From contig PUDQ02000003.1 in assembly GCA_002964805.2 (NCBI GenBank), positions 1,674,001-1,738,000 of the forward strand: 64,000 nt of DNA. The letters are read 5' to 3'. Position numbers and translations under genes: made by a program. Below are positions 44,205-56,699 of this stretch, in pieces. The first letter of the stretch is position 1. Each line of letters starts with the position of its first letter. The notes beneath the pieces were generated by a model. It searched no databases. It was not told where the DNA came from and saw only the letters and a program-made list of their open reading frames with translations. The DNA is from Trametes villosa. Lineage: Eukaryota; Basidiomycota; Agaricomycetes; Polyporales; Polyporaceae.

Positions 44205-46260
44205 AAATACCAAAGACATTGACAAGCTGAGGCTAGTCAGACGAACAATTTCGTAGAGCCAGAGAGGGATGGAGGACAGTGAAGTCAAGGAGCAGCCGGG
44301 CGTCGGATTGTAAGAGTTAGACGCTGTCATGAATTTTGATCGGAGATCCGTGTCACTGCCACGCTTGAGAGTCGCCGCTATTTTCACCCCCTCTTTCTAG
44401 CTCTTTCTCAGCGACGACGTTCCGCTTTACGAGCTCCGACTTTAATCCTTCCTGCGGTCTAGAATTGGCTATTCTTTTGAGGGGCTATTGAATAAAGGCA
44501 ACACTGCGTTACATTTCTTCCACGACCACTCAAATCCGTATTCAACCCATGCCAAGTCAGGAGGGTCCGCGGATGATCACAGGAACACGACATGCTGGGA
44601 GCCTCACCGAAATCGCGGAGATCGCGGAACGCCTACTGTCAACTTCTCGCGACTTGGGACCTGTTGGCAGCATATCATTGACACGGCGCGGGCATCCATC
44701 TCACTCACCGTACTAAAATCGGACGACGGTGGCGAGCTCGAGGCCTTCTCAGCATGTGGCAGGCATACGTATGGATCCGCGCGTGCAGCACCCGAGATAC
44801 GCCAGGAGGCGTGAGCTGTGGCACGCTTCAACGACCGCCGCACCACCGCTGTGGAATGCGGGGGGCCCACTCGTGCTCCGCTTCTCTCATCCGCCTCCGA
44901 CATCACCTCAATTTTCCTCCAGCTGATCGCTCGTCCCCATCCTCGTACGCCGCGCCGCGACTCACAGGCCTGCCTTCTGCTGCTCCATGCTCTCTCTATC
45001 CTCCTGTCCGGATGCAATCTTCTTCAACGTCTGGCATCACCTCCTCGGTGACCTCCAAACATTCATTGCACTGGCGCAAACCTGCCGTCGCCTTCGCGAG
45101 CTCTCTGAACAGGACGACACCATCTGGCAATCGGCGTGCTTCGTCTCTGGCTTCGGCCGCCCGCTGCGAAGGGGAAGTGCGTCGATACGCGAGATGACGT
45201 TCAGGCGACTCGCACGCCTGATCGTGAGCCATGCCTCCGTCTGTGAAATTCGGAGCTGCACCAAGGCCAATGCATGTTTCTGTGAGTGTCCCTCCGTGCC
45301 CCCTCTACCGTTCTTCCACTACGATCTGCTGCGCTGGCGTTCAGAGTGTTTTTCGCGAGAGTCGGCGACCCGTGCGGGCGATTTGACCGAAGAAGGGCCG
45401 CTACATCTGCGCGAAGGCCAGCTTCGTCGATTATCCCTCGGGCGCCTATATGTTCCAGCCAATCAGGGCACGGCGCTAGAGTCACTTTTGGACGCTCTCG
45501 CCTGCGATTTCAATGTCCCTTGGACCTACAAGGTTACACAACACCGCAAGCTCATTGTGGCCCTGCGTGAGGCCCTGCACCACGTCTTGTGATTCTGTGT
45601 GCGGGCCCCCGACCCTTGGAACTGGCGGGGAGCGAGGCTGATCGGGGAATCACGAGCGTCAGCTGATTGCGCCCTACCGCGGTGGGCCCGGAGCTTGGTG
45701 ACGGCCTGTGGGTCCCGTCGCCTATGTTTGGACAGGGCTCGGGATGCGACCGGACTCCACTGGCGTACCTATCTGAGGGGGGGAGGGACAAGGCGTGCTG
45801 ACCCGTGATATTCCACAGCCGACCACTACACTCGTTGGCCATACAAGCGCACGAGGCCGCTACACCACAACCTCCCGCTCGACTTCCACCCACTCTACTT
45901 CTACCTCCACTTCTCGCAGGCGTACGGAGGGGCGGGCCAGGCGCATCCGCCGACCCCGTCGCCATCGCCCTCGCCGCAGCCGCCGTCCACGCACGACTCG
46001 ATCTCGATCTTGCTCACGCAGCTTCCGACGTTCCCGGAGAGCCGCTACGCGCAATATGGCCCGCTCTGCGCGCATCCGAATGCGTCCTGCGCGTTCGCGA
46101 CGTTTCCGCCCGTTGAGCGGCTCGAGTTCGAGAATGGCGAGGCCGGGCGGTGTCGTGGCTGGCCGGCTGCGAAGCGCCCGCGGCTGACGGATCTGGAGGC
46201 GCAGAGCTCGTCCGGAGTGAGTGCGTGCGTCTGGACGGGTGGGGAATAGACGGACGGGCA
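44205..46260 (+). repeat. Left copy of an approximately 2-kb segmental duplication
   Basis: From ACAAGCTGAGGC(T/C)AGTCAGAC onward this segment matches the segment starting near 62182, in the same orientation. It includes non-coding leader, the F-box-like gene and its last exon. Matching is near perfect over the leader and looser within the exons. The right copy runs off the window. Confidence 0.85.
44987..46249 (+). CDS. F-box-like protein (left copy)
   Basis: Exon 1 (44987-45281) encodes MLSLSSCPDAIFFNVWHHLL, then GDLQTFIALAQTCRRLRELS and a TIWQSACFVSGFGRP end. This is the two-helix pattern of an F-box with its trailing W-x-x-A/C, so the product should bind Skp1 and recruit a target for ubiquitination. 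The last exon (45819-46249) begins in matching phase and reads DHYTRWPYKRTRPL, LPLDFHPLYFYLHFSQAYG and QLPTFPESRYAQYGPL. A middle exon (about 45345-45566) is suggested by the right copy, but splicing it in here creates a TAG at the first junction. Either it is skipped, the intron is retained in frame, or this copy is damaged. Confidence 0.6.
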
Positions 46261-48735
46261 ATGGGAGATGGTTGGACAGCAGGGATGGGTGGGTAGAGGG
46301 GACGGGTGGGTGGAGGGGAGACACGGCGGCGTCGCGCTACGGGCGTCTATTCGAGCGTACGTCGCGCACGTCGTCGATCGGCGCGCTCGCTCACTCTCGC
46401 GCAGATGCATTGAACTCGTGTCTACGGGGTACGCACTACGCTACTACGGCAGCCCGGCGCATGCTCGCGCCACCGGAGGCCCGCCGTCTCCGCCTGAGGT
46501 GAGTCGACATGTGCGACGCTTCGCCGAAACTCACCGCGTGCACGATTGTTGCAGTGCGGGGCATCCGCGTGCAGGAAGAGTTGCGCACGCGCTCGTCAAG
46601 CGCGCGAGATTGGTGCTCTACCTCCGTCCGGCACCGCGCACGCGAGATCCGTCCTCGCACCTCTCCCTTCAGGCCGCGGCTACTCGCCGGACTCGCACGG
46701 CCGCAGGGGCGGCATCTCGGGCTCCTGTTCGTCGCACGGCGCGGGTGCTAGGGTATGTCAATCACATAATCTCGTCGTTCGAGCGGATGCACTCACCCGG
46801 TCCTGACCCCGCGCCCGCGCTCGCTGCCGTGCTTGTGCAGGTGTGCCCGACTCCGCCGGCGTCGAGCGTGCTCGTCGACGTGCGGCGCGGAACAGTCGAG
46901 AGCCCCGCCTCCCGCTGCGTAGTGTGGAACGGACGTCCTGTACATCAGAGAGGTGAGTTGGCGCTGCGGCACATAGTGTGATGTCGTACCTGACAGCACG
47001 GCCCGCGCTCTCGCGCGCAGGGGCTGCCGCCTCGTCTCGTGCCGGCCAGTTCGCACGTACAAAGTGTGCGAGTGCGCGATCCTCGCTCTCTCGTGCACAC
47101 GCCCGTCCCCGTCTCCAGACGCGTCCCCGCGTCGCCAGCCTCATCTGTGCGACCGCGGGCTCGACTCACGTGTTTGCACATGGGCAGCCAGTTCGGCGCC
47201 GAGACTGAGGATGCGCACGCGCTGTACCCCTTCGGCATCGCTGCTCGGCGCGCGGAACGAGGGCGTGGGGAGGTGTGGCCGTCCCGGATGCGCACAGAAG
47301 AACTGTATTTGCTCACCTAGCGTGTAGAAGACCCGCACCGTAGCTCCCAATCCGTTCAGTCGGCCGTGCGCTCTCCACAACCGTGTCCGTGCTGCACGCC
47401 TCCGGGGGAGCTTTGTGGGCTGCGGGTGCGCGTCCCGAAGCTCCCTGTTAGCTAGGATGCACTTACCTCGCACGTCCTTCGCGCCGTCGGCGAGGGAATC
47501 CCGGAAACCTTCTGCTATTGTGGCAGGTGAACGAACTTGCATCCCGCGGCGTGTAGGAGGCGTCGGAGAGCGGCCGGCGGCATGCAGTAGAGTGCGGACG
47601 AGCGGCGGGAGAGACTGGGAGAAGGGAGGCAGCCCCGTGCCGTGGGACTATGTGCCGGTGGCCGGGGGCGGCGGGGAGGTTTGTAGATAGGCACACGAGG
47701 GGGGAGCGGTTTTCCCCATCTCTAGTTACTCCGTCCACGGCCTGCGGCCTGGCCGTGGAGCACCTACAGCCGATGTACATTTTCCTCGTGTCTGGGCCAC
47801 AATAGAACACTACCCGCCGCAGGCAGTGCTGCATACCAAGGCCGCTCAGGCTTCACACATTCCCCGAACCAAAAGTAAGCTGACATCAACCTCTCCGACA
47901 TCATCCCTGCTGACATACACTGCAGACGGCCGCATTCGTCGGTGCATCGCCGACGGTTAGCCTTGCACGGCTTATATGTAATGTATTTACACACTCCGGT
48001 CGGCTTCAAGTCCGTGTGCATCAAGATCTCTCGGCTGCTCGCAAACTGTGCTCAACCGCTATTCTCTGCCAATGTGCTCAGTGACTCTTATGTGGGGTTC
48101 CCCTTAGTACGAGTGCATGGAACTATGTAAGAACGGCCAGGAGAACAAACACACGGGTCAGCAGCTCGAGCAGCAGACCGACCCGCCCCAAATTGGTCTG
48201 CACCTGTAGCCGGTGTGAATATGTGCTTGCGGTTGATGCGGAGTGATTACGGGGCGCCGGAAAATATGAGGGGAACGGAACATGTCAGGCGGATGCATCA
48301 CCGGCATGCACAGTCGAAAATAGGCTCACCCTGACAGGCGGGTATCAAGAAAATGAGGAGCGCGCGGCGACGATCCGGCCGCCGGACTGCAATAGATCGT
48401 ACACGGTCTGCTTTCCCTCAGCAGACGAAGCTCCTATAACATGAGGTAGTCCACAGGCTACTCGGGATAGGTACAATGTACAGTCGCTCTCGAAGACAAG
48501 GTGGCGAGCAGGAGGGAACGGAAATACATACGAGGAACACCACCGGGAAACGGAGCGCCGACTCGGAAAGTTCCCATGCACTGTGCTCGCGCCCTCCGCT
48601 TTTATCGAATTGCAAACCGGTCCTTGACATCGCGCAAGTGAGATTAGGATAGTAATTAGTTGAGCCAAGAAAGTGAGAGTGTCCCAAGCCCGCCCATCCA
48701 ACTCGAGTCTCCGCCACAGTACGCCGTCGTCCGCC
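46250..48735. other. GC-rich block without a recognised gene
   Basis: About 2.5 kb of CpG-rich sequence with G-rich runs just after the F-box-like gene (GGGTGGGTAGAGGGGACGG). Long overlapping frames on both strands reflect base composition; their products are Arg/Ala/Pro-rich without motifs. A perfect 9-bp-stem hairpin lies at 47734-47759. Confidence 0.45.
47734..47759. repeat. Perfect inverted repeat
   Basis: TCCACGGCC and GGCCGTGGA flank an 8-base loop TGCGGCCT. No U-run follows. Its role is unknown. Confidence 0.6.
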
Positions 48736-49300
48736 TCAGCACTCAAGCTCGCTCACGACCTCATCCGACTCGTCAATATCCGAGTCCAAGATGATCTTGG
48801 GTGTCTTCGGACCGTCCTTCCTCCGCCTGTACGGCCGCCCTGTCCGCGGATTGATCCCGGACGCCGCCCGCCCTCGAGCCTTCCCCATGTCGTCCCGGCT
48901 CAGACGGCTCCAGCACTTCGGCGCCGCGCGCTGCAGCGGCCGTCCCGGGAGCACCGCGTTCGGATTGCGCTTCGCGAGGTCGGCGTAGTCGTCGTCCACC
49001 GGCTCGAACCGCAGCTCCCCGCTCATCCACAGATCCAGCAGGCGCTGCATCACCGCCTTGCCCCCGGGGATGTCGCTGAGGTTCCCGAACGGGATCCCGT
49101 CCTCCTCCCCATTGGGCCATCCGACGAGCCGGTGCCGGCCGCGGACGACGACGCCGTACGCGTACTCGACGCCCGTGTACTTCATCTTGACCGTGTCGTC
49201 TTTGCAGCGCCCCTCTACCGCACTCAGCAAGTCAGCAACCTCCTCGCACGTCCGCGAATGCGCGCAACAGAGAGCCCACGGTACGTACTCAGGTCTAGAC
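48736..49300 (-). CDS. Basidiomycete-specific protein of unknown function (5' end unresolved)
   Basis: The 3' coding part reads ADLLSAVEGRCKDDTVKMKY, YGVVVRGRHRLVGWPNGEED and IPFGNLSDIPGGKAVMQRLL, then DLWMSGELRFEPVDDDY. It ends with a basic NPRTGRPYRRRKDGP stretch and an acidic DSDIDESDEVVSELEC tail. The GWP...PF.N.S.......L..LW.SG pattern is one I associate with a large family of basidiomycete hypothetical proteins of unknown role, often in repeat-rich regions. A basic then acidic C-terminus suggests a nuclear protein. Upstream exons reach at least 49.4 kb, with a possible GTACGT intron near 49.28 kb, but I cannot place the start. Confidence 0.55.
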
Positions 49301-49581
49301 CAATGAAGCGTCGAAGGCGGCCCCGCATCTCCATCAGCGCACCCGAATACTGACGGGTTTCCCCCGTGTCCTCCGGATCGGCGGTTCGTCGAGTGCGCAC
49401 GGGCGGCATGCGGTCGAAGCGGCGGGAAGCAGTACGGCGGCGCGCTGAAGGAAGACGGCGGGGAAGAGACGTGCACTAGAGTGCAAGACGCGGGGAGCGA
49501 GGTCGATGAAGTGCGGGACAGGCTGTAGGCGAGGCCGCCCTTTTGTAGATGTACCACAGCTCCGTCGTGTCTTGTGCGCAT

Positions 49582-51266
49582 CGAGCACGCCCCGGGTATT
49601 CGGGATACCTGCGTGCATCGTCACATTCGTCGACGGCCCCCACAGTTCTACACACCACTCACCGTGGCGGGCGCGCAGGCGGCGGGACAATCTCGCGCTC
49701 GCTTGTTCTACAGGTCCCTGCACGGGAAGGAGCGTGTGTTCTCGGAGGCGCGCCGAAGACGCCGCTAGCCTGCGCGAATGGCGCGTACCGGCCGCAGACC
49801 CGAGCGAGCATGCACGGGCGCGCGTTCCTACTGTTAGCACCTAGGTAGACATAAGTGGCGGCGCGCAAATTTGGAAGGAAGAACCGGGGATACTCACCAT
49901 CGGGTAGGGACAGATCGCGCCGAGCGTGGAGCGTGATCGCGCTCTCCTCGTAGGCACGCAGCGGGCTGGTACCCGCAGATAGGTCTCGCCCGAAGCGCCT
50001 CGACCCTGCAGGACGTAGAGACCGCAAGCCCGACCCCAGTCGACGCCAGACGTGACCTCGAGCAAAGCGGATCACTCTGCTGTCCGAACGGCTGTCCTGT
50101 AAACCCAGCACATCAGCAGGAACAAGGCGGCGTCGGAGTCCGACAACGTACGAAGCAGGACAGCCGTACTTGCTCGCGCCGCGTAAACTCGATCGCGCGC
50201 ACCTTGGTTCATTAAGATCCGGCCCGAGGGATTCTTGTGCACCAAAATGGCTCTCCGGCGAAACTCGCATTGGTTTCAGGCGGTCGGCCTGCTCCCGGCT
50301 CTGCCAGGGCGCGGTACCCGTTCGAGGGGAAGGTGAGTCGAATCCCTTGGCAGACGAGGGCTCTGAAGGACACGATCTGGGCAATGCAGATCTACTCTAC
50401 GACACGGCGCGTGAGCAGTAATTAATCGGCGCTGGGCTGAGACGACGTACGAAGCAGTACAAGCGCACCCACGCGCTCTGACGACCCGGAGCGCGTCCTG
50501 GAAACGGTGAACCGTTCGTGTACACCTTTGCACAACGGCGTCTGCACGCAATCATCCTACTGCGATTCGTCCTCGGCTAAAACAGAGCCGTCGAGTCCTG
50601 TAGGAACAGGTGAGCCTCGCTGCCTGGGAAGTGTACTATTCGCCCCCTCAAGCGGCAATGCTCGAGACGAACGCGGGGGCGGTACGGGCGGCCTGTCGTT
50701 CTCGCGTACATCCATATGAGACGCGGAGAACGGCCCGCGCGCGCGCACCTACGTTGCGTGAGCGCCAGGACTCTGCAGGAGGTGTTTCGCAAACTTACGC
50801 GGCGGCACATGGGCGATCCGTGCGCGAGTGAATTCGCCGCTCTGTCGCACAGCCCGTCCTACACTGGTTCCGGAATCCCCTGTTGCGTCTTCGGGAACAG
50901 GGTCGCGGGACCTGGCGGCGACCGCAGGGAATTGCTGGGCCTCCAAGAACAGGATAAGCCGCCTCTCGTCTTCCCGTCGTCCGTCCGAGTCCCGACCGTT
51001 CTTGGGTGCTGCAATACATACCTTCCGTCGTAGAATAAACTCGAGGCCCCTGCGTTCGCGCGTGGTAGACGCGGCCGTCTCGTTCGCGTCGTTCAAGCCC
51101 GGAAAGACGAGCAGTACGCAATGAGCGTGCTTCCGTAGGGGGCGATACGAATTGAACAAATTCCCCTCGGTTCCCCTCGCCTGTATCGCCCGAGTACAAG
51201 GCAGAATTAGCCCGAACGAGCCTCATTGAGCCGGGTGTCTGGGACGGGTCGGCGTGCAGATGAAAA
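49582..51266. other. GC-rich block with diverged repeats
   Basis: No gene is called. Units around CGACxAxGTACGAAGC occur near 50140 and 50440 and again beyond the retrotransposon near 58990. Overlapping Arg-rich frames are composition artefacts. Confidence 0.4.
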
Positions 51267-51271
51267 GAAAC
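51267..51271. repeat. Target-site duplication, left
   Basis: GAAAC directly precedes the left LTR and is repeated at 57903-57907 directly after the right LTR. Confidence 0.9.
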
Positions 51272-51728
51272 TGTCGCGGAGCTAGGCCCGGCACGACGAG
51301 GTACTGCACACAACTAAGAAAACTAAAACGATCTAACTCCCGGGGTGGTGGACGGAGGTCTCACAACACCTGAGCGTAGGTTCTCACGGCGAATCTAGCC
51401 CAAAGACCAAGTTAACATTCAGAACATAAGAGCGAATACAAAACAAGGCTTACCTAGCCCAAAGACCAAGAGGTCAAGATGAGGGCTAGGGTCGCTACAG
51501 GGGATCCTTATATACTAAGCAAGGGGAGCCAAACATGTACAAACGTAGAGGTGGTCTGTGCGCACAATGCACTCATCCTGCAGGTAGGGGTCAGGTGATG
51601 AGTCACGTGATCTATCTACTCTAACTCTAAGTCCCGTGCGTGCTAAGTACCGTAGAATGGCCGTAGAAAAGCAGGAAAAATACGGAAAAATATGGAAAAA
51701 TACAGGGCGTCTCGTCGTCTCCACGACA
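51272..51728 (-). repeat. 3' LTR (left)
   Basis: 457 bp, starting TG and ending CA, apparently identical to 57446-57902. On the minus strand it carries TATATAA at 51508-51514 and, 34 bases further on, ATCTTGACCT (51471-51480). A 17-bp direct repeat (CTAGCCCAAAGACCAAG on plus) lies at 51395-51411 and 51454-51470. Confidence 0.97.
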
Positions 51729-51741
51729 TTACCCCCCCTCT
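51729..51741 (-). other. Polypurine tract
   Basis: The sense strand reads AGAGGGGGGGTAA directly before the 3' LTR, the expected place and composition for the plus-strand primer. Confidence 0.8.
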
Positions 51742-54700
51742 ACTGTCCATCGTCCCTGATGGACCCACGGCCCGGGAAGCGTCCGCCCTCCCAGTCGCGG
51801 TCCGGAGGCGCAGCGTCGGTGAAGGTCACCCGCGGCTGCCATGGAAGGTTCTCGAAGTCGACGGCCTGGATCTTTCGAGGTGCGCTGGGCGCGTGTTGGT
51901 GGAACTCGACTACTTTGTCCGGTGCGTTGGTTAGGTTTGATGCCGGTTCCCAGCTGTCCTCGCCCTCGCCGTACCCCTTCCAGCGTACGAGGTATTGTAG
52001 CTGGTTACGGTAACGGCGGCTATCCAGGATCCGATCGACTTCGTATTCTTCTTCTCCTTCCACTTCCACGGGTTCGGGTGGCGGTGGTAAGCGTCCGTTC
52101 ACCTCGTTTCCCCGCCATGGGGATAGGCGGTCAACGTGGAACACGTCGTGAAGCTTGAGGGCGGGGGGAAGGGCCAAGCGGTAGTCGAGGTCTCCGATCC
52201 GTTCGGTGACTTCGAACGGGCCGAGCTGCCGAGGTCCTAGCTTAGGCGTGGCTTGATGGATGTGGATGTTCTTGGCCGTGAGCCAGACCCGGTCACCGAC
52301 TCTGAACGTGTGAGCTTTCCGCTTGCCGTCTTCGTAAGCTTGCTTCATGCGCTCCTTACTCATGCGCAGTGCCGCTTCCGCCTCCTTCCGCGCTTCCCGG
52401 AGCTTGGTGAGCCGAGCGTCGAGTGATGGGATCTGCGTGGGGCGCCCCGCCGGGATGGTGAAGTCCGGTCGGTAGCCGTATAGGACTTCGAATGGGGTTT
52501 GTCCATGCGCCGTCTGTACCCGAGAGTTGAGTACGAACTCCGCCGTGGGAAGTAGGTCAGCCCAGTCGTCCTGTCGCTTGTCGCAGTAGATCCGGAGGTA
52601 CTGCTCAACCTCCTGATTGGCTCGCTCCGTCTGCCCATTTGCCATAGGGTGATACGCCGTGGTCAGACCGCTTTCGATGCCAAGGCGCTTGTACAGGGCC
52701 CTGGTGACTCGTGCGGCAAACTGGGGTCCTCGGTCCGACACGATTTTCTGGGGGATGCCGTGAAGCCGGAAGATGGTCTGATAGTGCAGTTCGCCTATCC
52801 CTTCGGCGGTGACGGTGTCGGTGGTGGCTACCAGGTGGACTTGCTTACTGTACAGGTCGACGTACGTGGCGATGGCGTTGAACCCCTTTGATGAGGGTAG
52901 ACCCGTGATGAGATCCACGCCCATGACAACCCACGGTCCTTCGGGTACTTCGTGGGGCTGAAGCGTCGCGTGGGGGTGCGCGGCGGCCTTGTAACGCTGG
53001 CACCGGTCACACCCAAGGACGTACTTCTCGACAAACCCGCTGATCCCCGGCCACCAATACAGCCGGCTTACCAACTCCAGGGTCCCGTGCTTGCCCGGGT
53101 GTCCAGCGGTAGGCGCATCGTGGCATTGCCGGACGATGGCCTCCCTAAGTCCTTCCTCGGGCGGGATGTACAACCGACCACGGTAGTACACCAGCCCCCC
53201 CTCCTCTTCCCATTCCCACGTCCCATCCGTCAGCTTCCGCGGCCCGTCCTTCCGTAGGGCTTCCAAACCCTTCAGGACTTCCGCCTCCCTCCTACTGCTC
53301 TCCCTGATCCTTCCATCCAGCGGGTTCTCTACCCGAAGCGCCGCGGCGGCAATGGCCACAAAGCGCTCGGGTTTGAGCACGATCTGATCCCGATTGTCCT
53401 CGGCATCACTGACTTGGAGCTCCGAGATCCGAGACAGGGGGTCGGCCTGCGTGTTGGCCGTGCCCGGCTTGTGTGTGAGCGTGAAATCGAAGCGAGAGAG
53501 CCAAAGCGCCCAGCGGGCCTGCCGTCGGGTAAGGTTCTGGGCGGTCTTCCAGTGTTCGAGGTTGCGATGATCGGTGATGATTTCGAAGGGTTCAGGTAAC
53601 CCTTCCAGGAAGTGGCGCCAGTCCTCCAATGCTCGCACGATGGCCATAAGTTCACGATCGTAGATCTCGTAATTCCGCTCCGCCTCGGTCATAGACTCGG
53701 ACCGAAACGCCACCGGATGCCACAGCCCGTCTTCCAGTTTCTGTAGCAGAACGCCGCCGGTTGCGTATCCGGAGGCGTCCACTTCTACCCGGGTTGGCCG
53801 CTCAGGCTCCCAGGTCACCAACACCGGTTCGGTGGTGAAGGCTTCCTTGAGCTTGTCAAAGGCGGTGCGCTGCCGGAGACCCCATTCCCAGGGGACATCC
53901 TTCTTGGTGAGGTCGTGGAGGGGGCGAGTGATCTTGGCGAAGTCCTTGATAAAGCGACGGTAGAAGTTGGCGAAGCCGATGAAGCCTCGGACTTCGCGGA
54001 GGTTACGGGGGTGGGGCCAATCACGTACTGCTTGGATTTTGACGGGATCCATGCTGACTTCGCCTTGCCGGATCACGAGTCCTAGGTACTCGATCTCAGT
54101 TTGGTCAAACTCGCACTTCTCCGGCCGGAGGAACAGATCGTGGGCTTGAAGTCACCGCAGTACCTCATGGGTGACCCTGCGGTGCTCGTCAAGCGTGGCG
54201 CTAAAGATCAGGATGTCGTCCAAGTACACCGCTACCTTCCCGGCTGCGATCAGATCCCCGAAGATGGAATTCATCAGGGCCTGGAACGTCGCAGGCGAGT
54301 TGGTCAGTCCAAAGAACATAACACGGGGTTCGAACAGGCCCCGGTTGGTAGTGAAGGCCGCTTTCCATTCGTCGCCTTCCTTGATCCGTACGTTGTTGTA
54401 GCCCCAACGAACGTCGAACTTGGTGAAGTACTTAGATTGGCGGAGGCGATTGATGATGTCGGATGCGAGGGGTAGCGGATAGCGGTTCTTCACGGTGATA
54501 TCGTTCAGCTTTCGGTAGTCTTGGACCATGCGGAGCTTGCCGTCCTTCTTCTTGACGAAGAAGACGGGGGAAGCCATGGGGGACTTGGACGGGGTGATGT
54601 AGCCTTTGCGAAGGTTCTCTTCGAGGAAGGCGTCCAGCTCGGCCTGCTCATTGACCGGCATCGGATACACCTTGGACCGGAGGGTCTCGGGAGCGTCAGG

Positions 54701-55537
54701 CTTCAGATCTATGGTGTGATCGTACGGCTTATGCTCAGGTAGTCTCTCAGACTCCTGCTCCGAGAAGACTTTGGAGTATTGGCGATACTCCTCCGGTACC
54801 ATCTCTTCGAACGTCTTCGCGGGCTTAGCGCGGTGGGCCTCGGCGGCGAGCTCGGTGGAGTAAGTGAACCCGGCAGCGCACCAGAGTTCCTCGGTGGCTT
54901 CCTCCAGGACTCCGAGCTTCTGCCATTGCCTTCTCAGGCGCCGATTGGCCGAGATCTTCTCAAATGGGGGGAGGTCCTCCACGGGGGTCGCCGACCGACC
55001 GTCCGTTTCAACCTCAACCTTCCCATTTGTCCAATCTATCTGCGGATTGATCTTCCGAAGCCAGGGGAGTCCGAGGATGATGTCCTCAGGACCAATGTCC
55101 GTGACCAGGAACTCGGTGCGTTCGCTGTGCGATCCGAGGCCTAGCTCCAGACGTGCGAAGTGGGTAATGCTCCCGGCTCGGTTGCGTGATCCGTCGATGT
55201 TGTGAAGGGGAATGGCTCGCGCGAGGGGGTGGATCAGGACGTGATGCTGATCGATGAAGCGTTGATGGATGAATAGACCCGTGGCTCCGGAATCTATCAT
55301 GGCTACTGCGTTTACGTTACGGTGTCTCCCTTTGAGGTTCACACTGATGCGGAAGTGCGAACTGGTCGTGTCTATTTCAGGTATAGTGAAGGTACATGAG
55401 GAGACCGAATCATAGATAGACGGGGAGGGGATGTCCGTGCGTAAACCAGCGGGTGTCGGCGTCGTAGCCTTTGCGCGCACCCGATCTAAAAAGCCTGCTT
55501 CATCGCCTCGATCTGCGCGGCGAGCTGCCTCTGCCCT
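51740..55537 (-). CDS. pol: pol polyprotein, interrupted by one in-frame TGA
   Basis: The protease has IDSGATGLFI. Reverse transcriptase includes FVKKKDGKLRMVQDYRKLN, LPLASDIINRLRQSKYFTK and the catalytic VYLDDILIFS. RNase H has VDASGYATGGVLL, YDRELMAIVRALEDWRHFLE and ITDHRNLEHW. Integrase has the HHCC finger (CHDAPTAGHPGKHGT ... CDRCQRY), then the DDE core with MGVDLITGLPSSKG, VSDRGPQFA and NGQTERANQEVEQYL. The C-terminal chromodomain reads YEVDRILDSRRYRNQLQYLV then RWKGYGEGEDSWEP. A TGA at 54152-54154 lies between RT and RNase H, where relatives usually have Arg, so it fits CGA to TGA. The frame is otherwise open and overlaps the end of gag by about 50 nt in the -1 frame. Confidence 0.93.
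54152..54154 (-). other. Premature TGA stop in pol
   Basis: The codon after VTHEVLR is TGA, and the same frame continues with the expected LQAHDLFLRPEKCEF. A single C-to-T transition of a CGA arginine codon explains it. Confidence 0.85.
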
Positions 55538-56695
55538 TCAAGGAGCTGGGCGATGATGTCGACCTGACTGGCCGACACCGTTGCTTCGGTAGCGGCGGCT
55601 GCGGTGTCCGAGGGAGCCTCCTCCTCGGTCGCTGCCACGCGCTGCTTCTTCGGCTGACCCATGTACTTGCTCTGACAAACCACCTCGCGGTGGCCCGTCC
55701 TTCCGCACCACGCGCAGATGTCGCGCTCGTGGTTGCCGTCGCGCTTGTTGTGGGCGGTCGACCCACAGCCGAAGCACTTGCCTGTCATCGACTTGATGAA
55801 GGCCTCACGGGTGCGGGTCGAGTCGATGTCCATCGCGTTCGGATCTTTGAACGGGGTGGTCGGGGTCGTGGTCGTGGTGTGTGCCGAAGCGGGGGAACGA
55901 GGACGGCTTGCCCTGTTCGCGTGCCTTCTCGGCCTTGCGCTGCCGAGCACGGAAGTCGAAGTCCGTGGCAACGGTGATGAGGTCGTCGAGGGTGCCGGTA
56001 CTGCGCTCGGTTTGAGCGAGCAGGTCCTTGATGTTGCTGGCGAGGTGCTCGTAGAAGCGGTCGCGGAGGTCGGCGTCCGAGTAGCCGGTGCGGCCCATGA
56101 TCTCTTTGAACTTGGCGGCGTACTCGGGAAGGGTCTTGCTTCCCTGCCACAAGGCGGCGAGCGCGTTCTTGGCATCGACCACCTCAGAGGATGTCTCGAA
56201 GCGCGCTTTGAACGCCTTCCGGAACTCGTTCCAATTGTCCTGGAAGGGGCGCTTGGCGGGTGTGGGCTCCGCGACCAGCTCGAGGTAGGGTGTTCCCCAG
56301 ATGGCCGCTTCGTCCTGGAGGTAGGTGAGGGCAGCGAGGATCCATCTCTGATCATTGACCTCGTAGCCGCCTTCCACCTGGTTGTTGAGAAGGGGCCCCG
56401 TGGACATGGCGTAGGCGGTGAAGGCGGCAAGGAACCGCCGCGCGTCGGCGCTTGAAGTTCCCTTGAAAGGGGTAGGCTTCTGGATGGCCTTATCCAGGAA
56501 GCGTGCGGGAGGGGCAGCAACTGCGGGGGCGGCGGCGGGACCTGGGCCGGCGGCGCCTTCGGCTGCTTCGCCTTGTGCCGGGGCCCGCGGGGTGAGGGTC
56601 TGGACTAGTTCCGTAAGCGACGCGGTGAGGGTGGCGAGGGAGGCCTGGATGTTGGCCTGCCCGTCGATAAGTCCTTGGAGTGCTTCTGTCGACAT
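55486..56695 (-). CDS. gag: gag, with a frame change
   Basis: The N-terminal part from MSTEALQGLIDGQANIQASL carries an Ala/Pro-rich linker and the capsid-like region (PTPFKGTSSADARRFLAAF, AIWGTPYLEL, MGRTGYSDADLRDRFYEHLA). Near 55860-55900 the sensible reading moves to the +1 frame, which contains TTTTPTTPFKDPNAMDID. The zinc-knuckle-like CFGCGSTAHNKRD and CAWCGRTGHREVVC follow, ending EAMKQAF at 55486. A one-base insertion in the C-rich stretch is the simplest cause. The end overlaps pol in the -1 frame around GGCTTTTTAGATC, a possible slip site. Confidence 0.85.
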
Positions 56696-56699
56696 GATG

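Noticed and set aside
44488..44814. Frame MNKGNTALHFFHDHSN present in both duplicated copies
   Set aside because: Conserved only because the DNA is duplicated and nearly identical; no coding pattern of substitutions.
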